This document shows, in pieces, positions 1-8,319 of a DNA stretch of 34,489 nucleotides. The notes below the pieces were generated by a model. It saw nothing but the letters and a program-made list of their open reading frames with translations, was not told the origin of the DNA and did no database searches. The position numbers were made by a program, and so were the translations under genes. The stretch covers positions 1 to 34,489 of the forward strand of contig JALVPF010000318.1 of the NCBI GenBank assembly GCA_027031935.1. Direction: 5' to 3'. This stretch comes from Myxococcales bacterium. Its GTDB lineage: Bacteria > Myxococcota > B64-G9. Position 1 is the first letter of the stretch; every line of letters begins with the position of its first letter.

Positions 1-651
1 GGACGTGACATCGTAAGGGGCCCCAAGGTGTTTTTGTTCGATGAGCCCCTTTCAAACCTGGACGCAAAGCTGAGGGTTCAGATGAGGGCCGAGATCGCCA
101 AGCTGCACCGACGGATAAAAAAGACCATAATATACGTGACTCATGATCAGGTCGAGGCCATGACACTGGCGGATCGCATCGTGATCCTCGAAGGTGGAAA
201 AATTCAGCAGGTGGGAACTCCTCTGGATACTTACGAGCATCCGCGCAACCGCTTCGTGGCCGGGTTTATCGGCAGTCCCTCCATGAATTTTTTACACTGC
301 GAGCTGATCCCTGGCCCGGCTCTGAAGGGGGAAGGCTTTTTGCTCGACCTGCCCGAAGTGCACCATGGTGCAGTGAAAGGCCGGGAAGGTAATGTAACAC
401 TTGGCCTTCGACCCAATCACTTCAGAATCGTCAGCGATAAGGGTGATGCCAAAGCTGCCCTCAGCGCCGAGGTGGAGGTCGTCGAACCCATGGGGTCCGA
501 GACCATACTTTATGCGAGGCTTGGGGGAACCCTGATGAATATTAGAGAGGAGTCAGCTACGACACTGGCGGTGGGAGATCCCGTGTCTCTAGTGCCCTTG
601 TTGGAGCATGCTCATCTTTTTGATGCAGAGACGGGAGAGGCGATATTCTGA
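1..651 (+). CDS. ABC transporter ATP-binding protein, MalK/UgpC-like (5' end truncated by window)
   Basis: Frame is open from base 1 (GRDIVRGPKVFLFDEPLSNLDAKLRVQMRAEI): Walker B and D-loop of MalK-type ATPases, H-loop YVTHDQVEAMTLADRI, C-terminal TOBE-like region. Confidence 0.93.
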   Translation, partial: GRDIVRGPKVFLFDEPLSNLDAKLRVQMRAEIAKLHRRIKKTIIYVTHDQVEAMTLADRIVILEGGKIQQVGTPLDTYEHPRNRFVAGFIGSPSMNFLHCELIPGPALKGEGFLLDLPEVHHGAVKGREGNVTLGLRPNHFRIVSDKGDAKAALSAEVEVVEPMGSETILYARLGGTLMNIREESATTLAVGDPVSLVPLLEHAHLFDAETGEAIF

Positions 652-2900
652 TGACAGGAAAGCGACGGTGCATATCCCGCATCAGGTGGGCCATTTTTGG
701 GGTTTTGTTTTTATGCAGCGGATTGTCCAATGCAGCACCGCAGAAGGTCACCCTGTGGCACTCCTATAGAGGAAAAGAACGTGCAGCGCTGGAGCAGACC
801 GTCGCTGATTTGAACTCCAGCCATGCAGACTTTCAGATTGAACTCACTTTTCTGCCATACAGCGCATACCTGAACAAGATCAACGCAAGTGTTCCAAGGG
901 GTAATGGCCCTGATTTGTTTATCGCAGCTCACGATCGCATTGGAGGGTGGGCCGATTCCGGGATCATCTCTCCCGTAGAGGGCCTTTTACCTGAAAAGAC
1001 CAGGGAGAGATTTTTTTCAAAGACCATAGAGCCTTTGGTCTATAAACGAAAACTATACGGGCTACCCACCGCCTTCAAATCCACTGCTCTTTTTTACAAC
1101 AGGGCGATGATCAAGCAAGCGCCAGTGGACACGGACCAGATGTTGACCCTGGCGCGAAAGTGGACCTCCGGCGGAGATGATAGTCAGGCAAGCTATGGTC
1201 TTGTATGGAACCATTCGGACCCCTACATCCATGCTTGCTGGCTGTTTGGATTCAAGGGCCAGATTTTCGACTCCCACGGCGAGCTTCACCTGGATTCCAA
1301 AGGCAATATCAAGTCGGTGGAATTTGTTCGCAAGCTGGTAGCCTCTGGCTTCCTGCCAAAGGACGTGGATCCGGTCAAGGTAACCACCCTGTTCAACTCG
1401 GGGCGTGCGGCAATGGTCATAAACGGGCCATGGTTCAGAGCGGAGATTTCAAAAGACATAGACTATGGAGTTGCCTTGCTTCCCCAGGTCAGCTCCAGCG
1501 GTATCAGAGCCAGGCCCTTCGTGGGAACGGAGGCTGTCTTGTTGTCCGCAAAAGCTCATGATGCCGGGATGGCTGTCAGGGTGATGGATTTGCTTACCTC
1601 TGACGAGGCGGCTGGCGTGAGGATGCGCAAGGGACTGCAGCCAGTGGCCAATGTCTCTCTCTATGGCCAGCAGAAGGATGCAGCGGATCCTGCGTTGGGC
1701 ATATTTCGGCAACAGTTGAAATATGCGGTCCCCATGAGTTCGAGTCCCGAGATGTCCCTGGTGTGGGAACCCTTGAAGATGGCGCTGGACGAAGCTATCG
1801 CGGGCAGGGCTTCTGCCGCACAGGCATTGGGTGAAGCACAGCGAAAGGCATCACTCAGGATAAAGCAGTACAGACAAGGCGCAAACCTCAAGGCGGATAC
1901 CGGTGGACAGGAGCAGTTGCTGCAAGCGGTGTTCTGGGGTGTCACCGGTGCAGTGCTGGTCATGTTGATATTCGTGGCTGTGTTTTTCAAGCGCTTCAAG
2001 TCCATGCTCAAGGAGGCCTGGAGACAGCGAACGGCATATGGATACATAGGGCCTGCCATGTTGGCCATTGGGCTGCTGGTGTTCGTTCCTTTTGTCGTGG
2101 GCCTCGGCCTGGGTTTTTTTCGATACTACCAGGGTGAGTATTTTTATGTGGGGGGACAGAATTTCGTGGATATTCTTTCCTCCCGCGAATACTCCATCAC
2201 GGATTCTTTCAGCTTTTATTACAAGTTATTCATAACCATCTTGTGGACCGGCCTGAACGTGTTCATCCATTTGGCTATAGGATTGGGACTTGCCCTGCTT
2301 CTCAAGGATCCCCTGCTGAAGATGAAGGGCTTGTACCGGGTGTTGTTGATCATTCCCTGGGCCGTGCCCAATTACATAACTGCAATAATCTGGCGAGGGA
2401 TGTTCGATGCTGACGACGGGGTGGTAAACCACCTTCTGGGCATAGAGGGCTTTTCCTGGTGGCAACATACGTCCACTGCCTTTATTGCCAATCTGGTGGC
2501 AAACTGCTGGCTTGGCTTTCCTTTCATGATGGTCATCAGTCTCGGCGCGCTTCAGTCAATCCCCAAAGAACTCTACGACGCTGCTGATGTGGATGGCGCT
2601 ACGGGGTGGCAGAAGTTCCGGCGAATAACCCTGCCCTTGCTCAAACCAGCCCTGTTTCCGGCGATTATCCTGGGGTCCATCTGGACCTTCAACATGTTCA
2701 ATATCATCTACCTGGTCAGCCGTGGCGCTCCGAACGGCGGGACCGATATTCTGGTCATAGAGGCTTTCAGGTGGGCTTTTGAAAGGGGGGACAGGTACGG
2801 TTATGCGGCAGCATATTCCACTCTGATCTTTGTGATTCTCTTTCTGTACACAATCGTTACAAACAGAATTTCAAAGGCTACGGAAGGGGCGTTTGACTGA
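651..2900 (+). CDS. Fusion of extracellular solute-binding protein (MalE-like) and ABC permease (MalF-like)
   Basis: 749 aa. Signal-like N-terminus, then SBP family 1 sequence (VTLWHSYRGKERAALEQ, PDLFIAAHDRIGGWADSGII, AAMVINGPWF), then TM segments with permease EAA-like loop (LYDAADVDGATGWQKFRRITLPLLKPAL). Overlaps the upstream stop. Confidence 0.9.
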   Translation: MTGKRRCISRIRWAIFGVLFLCSGLSNAAPQKVTLWHSYRGKERAALEQTVADLNSSHADFQIELTFLPYSAYLNKINASVPRGNGPDLFIAAHDRIGGWADSGIISPVEGLLPEKTRERFFSKTIEPLVYKRKLYGLPTAFKSTALFYNRAMIKQAPVDTDQMLTLARKWTSGGDDSQASYGLVWNHSDPYIHACWLFGFKGQIFDSHGELHLDSKGNIKSVEFVRKLVASGFLPKDVDPVKVTTLFNSGRAAMVINGPWFRAEISKDIDYGVALLPQVSSSGIRARPFVGTEAVLLSAKAHDAGMAVRVMDLLTSDEAAGVRMRKGLQPVANVSLYGQQKDAADPALGIFRQQLKYAVPMSSSPEMSLVWEPLKMALDEAIAGRASAAQALGEAQRKASLRIKQYRQGANLKADTGGQEQLLQAVFWGVTGAVLVMLIFVAVFFKRFKSMLKEAWRQRTAYGYIGPAMLAIGLLVFVPFVVGLGLGFFRYYQGEYFYVGGQNFVDILSSREYSITDSFSFYYKLFITILWTGLNVFIHLAIGLGLALLLKDPLLKMKGLYRVLLIIPWAVPNYITAIIWRGMFDADDGVVNHLLGIEGFSWWQHTSTAFIANLVANCWLGFPFMMVISLGALQSIPKELYDAADVDGATGWQKFRRITLPLLKPALFPAIILGSIWTFNMFNIIYLVSRGAPNGGTDILVIEAFRWAFERGDRYGYAAAYSTLIFVILFLYTIVTNRISKATEGAFD

Positions 2901-4102
2901 TGGCCATCAGGGGATCAAAATCCAGAGCAAGAATGATAGCCAAGCACCTGTTTCTCATCATCTTCTGCATATCCATTCTTTTTCCCGTGGCAAAGGTGTT
3001 TCAGATCGCCCTTCAGGATCGGCAAAGCTTTGACACCTCTTTGCTCCCTGTCCCTAATCCTGATTTGTTCACCTTTGACAATTTCAAGTACGTAGTGACC
3101 CGCTCCAAGAAGAAGGGCTTGGGACCTGAACTGAACGAACAGGAGGTGGGTCGGCTGGCCTCCTTGCTCTCTGGCATCAAAAAGCCTGTCCATGATGTGC
3201 CTTCTGATGACTCCCCCGGTTCCATGAACACATGGTCCCCTAAGCCTGCCTTGTTGGCTCCTTTGAAAGAAAAGCGCTGCCTGTCTTGTCACTATTTGGG
3301 GTCTTTGGGTCGCAAGGATGGCCTGGGTGGTGATCTGGCATGGGCCTCCGGTCGCTCCCGCGGGATGTTGGCAAGATGGCTTTCAACTCCTACACCCGCT
3401 TTAGCTCGCGAACTGGGCATCAGCGATAATCCCACGGGCTTGATGAGCACGGAAAATGTGTGGCTGTTCGGGCACCAACTCTTCAATTCCGTCATAGTAT
3501 CTTTGGTGACCACCTTGCTCGGAGTGTTCCTCGCCTGCACCGCGGCTTATGCTTTCAGCCGCTTTCGCTTTCCAGGGCGCAGGGCTGGCTTGTTGAGCTT
3601 TTTGGTCATACAGATGTTTCCTGGAACCATGATGATGATTCCACTGTACCTGCTCATCGACAAGCTGGGCTTGCTCGATCAGCTTCTGGGCCTCATCCTC
3701 GTGTATTCCACGACCTCGGTGCCCTTTTGCGTATGGACCCTGAAGGGATACTTCGATACCATCCCCAGGGAACTGGAGGAATCGGCCATAGTGGATGGCG
3801 CCAGCAGGTTCAGGATATTCTGGTCCATAATCATACCCCTGGCCAGACCGGCCATTGCAGTGACAGCCTTGTTCTCCTTCATGACGGCATGGAACGAGTT
3901 TATTCTTGCCGCCACTTTCATGAACGATGAGACCGCCACAACGCTGCCCGTGATGTTGAATGGCTTTGTGTCAGAGACCAACGTGGAATGGGGCCACTTC
4001 GCTGCGGGGGCCATAATCGTATCCATTCCTGTGGTCGCGCTGTTTTTTGCCCTTCAACGTCACCTGGTGGGTGGACTTACTGCAGGTGGCGTAAAAGGTT
4101 AG
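2900..4102 (+). CDS. ABC sugar permease, MalG-like, with ~119-aa periplasmic-loop insertion containing CxxCH
   Basis: 400 aa. EAA loop ELEESAIVDGASRFRIFWSIIIPLARPA, AYAFSRFRFPGRRAG. Insertion between NFKYVVTRS and WLFGHQLFNSVIVS contains CLSCH. Confidence 0.9.
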   Translation: MAIRGSKSRARMIAKHLFLIIFCISILFPVAKVFQIALQDRQSFDTSLLPVPNPDLFTFDNFKYVVTRSKKKGLGPELNEQEVGRLASLLSGIKKPVHDVPSDDSPGSMNTWSPKPALLAPLKEKRCLSCHYLGSLGRKDGLGGDLAWASGRSRGMLARWLSTPTPALARELGISDNPTGLMSTENVWLFGHQLFNSVIVSLVTTLLGVFLACTAAYAFSRFRFPGRRAGLLSFLVIQMFPGTMMMIPLYLLIDKLGLLDQLLGLILVYSTTSVPFCVWTLKGYFDTIPRELEESAIVDGASRFRIFWSIIIPLARPAIAVTALFSFMTAWNEFILAATFMNDETATTLPVMLNGFVSETNVEWGHFAAGAIIVSIPVVALFFALQRHLVGGLTAGGVKG

Positions 4103-4126
4103 CATGAGCTTTCGGGAGGAACATTC

Positions 4127-5467
4127 ATGAGAAATCCTTTTGGATTGGATAGACCGGATATACTGGATCTGGCACCACCTCAGCCCAGAAACGTGGACGA
4201 GACCGGATTGACCCTGGGTTTTTTAACAGACTTGTCCATCAAGTTTCTGTATTACGCCGGGGTGATGTCCGGGGTGCAGATAGCGGATGAGCTGGGCTTA
4301 CCATTTACAGGGGTGGTTGAGGAGGTAATTCATTTTATAGCAGAGGAACGTCTGGTGGAGATGAAGGGAGGAAAGGGCTTTGGAAGAGCATCTTTTTCCT
4401 ACACCTTGACCGAGAGAGGTAGAGAGGTCGCCAGGGAGGCGGTTCGTCGTTCATCTTACACCGGAAAGGCTCCAGTTCCCCTGGAGCAGTATTCTTCACT
4501 GATTCGTTTGCAGATGCAGGACATACCATTTATCACCAAGGATGATCTGATTCGGCATTTCAAGGGGCTCGTGTTACCAGACGATTTTTTCGAACGTATC
4601 GGTCCGGCTGTAAATTCCAGTCGTTCGCTTTTCTTGTATGGTCCCCCGGGAAACGGCAAGACCACCGTGGCTGAGATGATTGCCGATTTGCTTGCAGGCG
4701 AGGTGTTCGTGCCCCATGCAATCGAGATAGACAGTCAGGTCATCAAGGTCTTCGATCCCCTCAACCATAAACCCATAGACCTGGATCGCAGGGTGCAACC
4801 ACCTCCCATGCGTGGAATCAAGACACCGGTCAAGAGAAAGGCGGGACCTGAGTTCGACAGGCGTTGGATGTTGTCCAAGAGACCATCGGTCATGGTGGGC
4901 GGCGAACTGACCCTGGAGACTCTGGACCTGATTTACAACCCGAATACACAGTTTTACGAGGCTCCTTTTCAGATCAAGGCAAACGGTGGCATGTTGCTCA
5001 TCGATGACTTTGGCCGCCAGAGAGTCCACCCTACGGATCTGTTGAATCGGTGGATCGTTCCCTTGGAAAAGCATATCGATTTTCTCACCCTGCATACAGG
5101 GAAGAAGTTCGAGATTCCTTTTGACCAGTTGATCATTTTCGCCACCAACCTGGACCCGAAGGAACTGGTGGACGAGGCTTTTCTCAGGCGAATCAAATAT
5201 AAGATCGAGGTTACCAACCCGACCGAAAGGGAGTACAAGGAAATTTTTAAGGGAGCATGTGTAGCAAAGGGGATCAGGTATTCTGAGGACGCACTGAGAT
5301 ATATTTTTGATACCTATTACAGAAAGAACGACATGGAAATGCGCTCGTGTCATCCAAGAGACATCATATCCCTGCTTGGCGATGTTGCCAGATTCCGGTC
5401 GGTAAAAGCCCAGTTGACCAAGGATCTCATAGATCAGGCATGTGAATCTTTCTTTGTAACGATGTAA
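4127..5467 (+). CDS. AAA-family ATPase with N-terminal winged-helix-like region
   Basis: Walker A GPPGNGKTTVAE, Walker B-like GGMLLIDDFG, sensor IIFATNLDP, arginine region FLRRIKYKIEV. 25 bp after the permease stop, same strand. Confidence 0.85.
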   Translation: MRNPFGLDRPDILDLAPPQPRNVDETGLTLGFLTDLSIKFLYYAGVMSGVQIADELGLPFTGVVEEVIHFIAEERLVEMKGGKGFGRASFSYTLTERGREVAREAVRRSSYTGKAPVPLEQYSSLIRLQMQDIPFITKDDLIRHFKGLVLPDDFFERIGPAVNSSRSLFLYGPPGNGKTTVAEMIADLLAGEVFVPHAIEIDSQVIKVFDPLNHKPIDLDRRVQPPPMRGIKTPVKRKAGPEFDRRWMLSKRPSVMVGGELTLETLDLIYNPNTQFYEAPFQIKANGGMLLIDDFGRQRVHPTDLLNRWIVPLEKHIDFLTLHTGKKFEIPFDQLIIFATNLDPKELVDEAFLRRIKYKIEVTNPTEREYKEIFKGACVAKGIRYSEDALRYIFDTYYRKNDMEMRSCHPRDIISLLGDVARFRSVKAQLTKDLIDQACESFFVTM

Positions 5468-5492
5468 CTCTCTGTTTGTTCAGAGTTTTTTT
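5466..5492 (+). terminator. Candidate rho-independent terminator after AAA gene
   Basis: aactctctgtttgttcagagttttttt: AACTCT/AGAGTT inverted repeat followed by a T run. Short, AT-rich stem. Confidence 0.45.
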
Positions 5493-5590
5493 GCGATAAT
5501 TTGACTTTTGCCCATATTTATGTTAGGCCTCGGCAGCTTTTGTGGTGGCTTTTTGTGTGTTCTTTGTAGTGCCAGAGTGAAACGAGGGAG

Positions 5591-6337
5591 TTGGTGGTGC
5601 GTACAGTCTACTTTGACATTGATGACAAGACCGAAGACCTTAAACGCAATCTTAAAAAAAACAAGGATTTGGCAAAGGACTTCGACGAGAGGTTCGAGGT
5701 CTCATGGATTTTTCATGAGAACGCATTGGAAGGTACGGTCCTGGATGTTTTCGATCTCAAGGCAGCCCTTGATCATGTGGCCTCCAATGACGGTGTCCTC
5801 ATTCCAGTGTATCAACGCATTAGGAATCATAAAAACGCAATCGATAAAATCAAGCAGACCGCCGTCGATTCCAATCGAGCCCCAACTCTGTCCCTGATCA
5901 AGAACCTGCACCAGATTCTTTCTTTTGGCCTGTCAAATCAGGGTGCTGGCGTATATCGCAAGGATATTCCCATTCACAGGACTTATTTCCACGAAATATC
6001 GTCACCTAGCAAGATAGCCACCGAGATGGACAAGTTGCTTAAAAAGATAAAGTCCGCAGCTTTCCGACAGCATCATCCCATCCTTCAGGCAGCAGAGGTC
6101 CATTACGAGTTCATGAACATCTTTCCCTTTGATTCAGATTCCGGAAAGGTAGCTCGCTTGCTCATGAACCTGTTTGTCATACGAGCCGGGTACATGCCCG
6201 TGATCATTCCTCACGTGGAACGTCAGCGATATTATGATGCGCTGCGATTGGGATCTTCGGATGTGCACTCTCTTATAGTCGATTGTCTCCAGCATCAACT
6301 GGATCAATCACTGAAATACTTCCAGGAGTTGGAATAA
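5591..6337 (+). CDS. Fic-domain protein with degenerate Fic motif (probable TTG start)
   Basis: 248 aa. FHENALEGTVLD resembles the HSNAIEGNTLT inhibitory-helix region of Fic proteins. NIFPFDSDSGKVARLLMNLFVIRAGYMPVII aligns with the HPFxxGNGRxxR region. Confidence 0.8.
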   Translation: MVVRTVYFDIDDKTEDLKRNLKKNKDLAKDFDERFEVSWIFHENALEGTVLDVFDLKAALDHVASNDGVLIPVYQRIRNHKNAIDKIKQTAVDSNRAPTLSLIKNLHQILSFGLSNQGAGVYRKDIPIHRTYFHEISSPSKIATEMDKLLKKIKSAAFRQHHPILQAAEVHYEFMNIFPFDSDSGKVARLLMNLFVIRAGYMPVIIPHVERQRYYDALRLGSSDVHSLIVDCLQHQLDQSLKYFQELE

Positions 6338-6340
6338 CAT

Positions 6341-6362
6341 AGCGCCCGTGCTCAGGGTGCTT
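6341..6362. terminator. Possible bidirectional hairpin between convergent genes
   Basis: agcgccc-gtgctca-gggtgct stem with one G-T wobble, lying between two convergent stop codons. No strong T tract. Confidence 0.3.
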
Positions 6363-6385
6363 CAGTGAAATTTTATGAACCTGGA

Positions 6386-8239
6386 TCAAGGTGCTCCTTG
6401 CATGTGTTGCAGGGCTCTCTGGAACATCTTCATAGTGGCTGGATCCAGACCCTGGACCTTGTAGTTGTGAAAGCCCTTCATCTGAGTTGCCTGCTTCATC
6501 AGTTGACCCATGGCCTGGTTCATGTCTGCAAGCCCAATGTCTTCATCACCATGTTTCTGTTCGATCCATCTTTTATAGAGTTTTCTGACAAGCTTGGGCC
6601 TTGCAGATGCTGTGGCAAGGGTATTTACCAGGTCTTTGGGAGTAGCCTGACGAAATGAGTAACGTCTCACATAAATCTTCAATACCTTGAAGAAGTTCTT
6701 ACGTCCCAGTTTCATTCTGAGCTTGTGAAAGAAAAAAGCAGCTTTGCCGTAAATGATGGCAGAGTACTGAAGCTGGTTCTTATAGCTTCCGGTAGGCAGG
6801 TTGGCCGGAGCGTCCGGGCCTCCCATGGCCCGCATCAACTGGTAGGGAACGACCAACTGCGTCTGGAATTGTTCGGTCGCTGCCCTGGAGTCATGTTTTG
6901 CTTCAAAATAAAGCACAGCCGAGTAGTTTGCCAGGGCTTCATCCAGAAATGGATGCAAGTTGGAATCCGAACCCACAAGTCCATTGAACCATTGATGGGC
7001 TATTTCGTGTGCCAGGACAAATTCGTGAGTATGGGTTGAGTTCATTAGCGCCCCAGCCATACCCATTCGTGAATTGGTGGAACGCGCTGTCTCTATTCCC
7101 ATGGCAACCGTTACCATTCCCGGGTACTCGATGCCACCAGCACCACCCAAAAGCGGTGCCTCAACCACGTCCAGTTCAGGGTATGGATAAGGGCTGAAAA
7201 GCCTGGAATAGGTGTCCACCGCGTCGGCTATGATCTTCAGGGTGCTCGTCACACCGGATTCATGTTCCGGTAGATAGATGTAGCGGATGGTAGTTCCAGA
7301 GATTTTCTTTTGGGCAATCTGGTACCGGGTGGAAATCTGCATGGCGAAATTTCTGATGGCAGTACCGATGAAAAAGTATTCTTTTGCAGCCTGTGGTCCT
7401 GAACCCAGGGGATTGCTCCCCACCTGAATTCCTGATGTTGCACAGACAGCTTTTTGAGGAACTGTTACCTTCAGCTGGTAATTTGCTGCCTGAAAGTTGG
7501 ACATGTCCCCCATTCCCGATGGCTCGGTGGTGTCCCACCTGCCATTGCTGCGCGAGGCAAGCACGGGATAGAAATAACCAAGGTTGAAAATGCCGCCGGT
7601 GTGTCCCAGGACTCCATAACCGGAAGGAGCCTGCTTTCCAAATACCTGCTGGATCATGTCGTTGGGAGTTACCACTCCTCCGGGGACCATGGCCTTGCCT
7701 GGAAGAGCAGGGATCTTCAGGCGGTAGTCCATGCGTATCAGGACACGGTGGCCAGCCTGCAATGATTCCGGCAGTACAATGCGATAAACAGTCGGGCTGA
7801 CTTTTTGAATGTTGGACCTGACATTGTTTACCATGCTTTGTTCGATCACCATGTTTGGACCACCACGAACGCAAAGGGATGGTGAGTTGGCCATGGTGCG
7901 AAATACAATGTCCGAGATTGGTTTTTTTGAGACATTCTTGTAATTGATCTGTTCGCTTACTGACGCTTCGGCAGAGAGCATGTCAAGGTCAACTTCTATC
8001 TGGTACAGGGGAAGGTCGCCCAGGTTCCTCAGCCCTGGCCGATATTTTGTGGCTCGGTATTTTTTGGACAAGCCCTGTATGAAGGGTTTGGTGTCGTAAG
8101 GTGACGGCTCGGTGTCCATGACGAGGGAAGGAAGCTTGCTGACCGGAGCCTTTGCTTGCAGAGTAGATGTAAGAAACAGGATGCAGATGAAGAAAGATAG
8201 GAGTGATTTCGTGTTCAAGGTACCCCCTTTGCTGACCAT
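6386..8239 (-). CDS. Secreted M1-family (gluzincin) aminopeptidase-like metallopeptidase
   Basis: HEIAHQWFNGLVGSDSNLHPFLDEALANY (HExxHx18E), GGIEYPGMV exopeptidase-like motif (M1 consensus GxMEN), N-terminal signal-like segment. A TTG at about 8218 preceded by AAAGGGGG may be the true start. Confidence 0.88.
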   Translation of the reverse strand: MVSKGGTLNTKSLLSFFICILFLTSTLQAKAPVSKLPSLVMDTEPSPYDTKPFIQGLSKKYRATKYRPGLRNLGDLPLYQIEVDLDMLSAEASVSEQINYKNVSKKPISDIVFRTMANSPSLCVRGGPNMVIEQSMVNNVRSNIQKVSPTVYRIVLPESLQAGHRVLIRMDYRLKIPALPGKAMVPGGVVTPNDMIQQVFGKQAPSGYGVLGHTGGIFNLGYFYPVLASRSNGRWDTTEPSGMGDMSNFQAANYQLKVTVPQKAVCATSGIQVGSNPLGSGPQAAKEYFFIGTAIRNFAMQISTRYQIAQKKISGTTIRYIYLPEHESGVTSTLKIIADAVDTYSRLFSPYPYPELDVVEAPLLGGAGGIEYPGMVTVAMGIETARSTNSRMGMAGALMNSTHTHEFVLAHEIAHQWFNGLVGSDSNLHPFLDEALANYSAVLYFEAKHDSRAATEQFQTQLVVPYQLMRAMGGPDAPANLPTGSYKNQLQYSAIIYGKAAFFFHKLRMKLGRKNFFKVLKIYVRRYSFRQATPKDLVNTLATASARPKLVRKLYKRWIEQKHGDEDIGLADMNQAMGQLMKQATQMKGFHNYKVQGLDPATMKMFQRALQHMQGAP

Positions 8240-8319
8240 GTAGATAGATTATTATTCAGGCTGGTACAATTACAATCGGTAGATCGGCCGCAAGGTTTTG
8301 GGCATCCATGTGCTTGGTT

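Noticed and set aside
4574-5353. 259-aa minus-strand ORF
   Set aside because: Shadow ORF antisense to the AAA ATPase; no recognisable domain.
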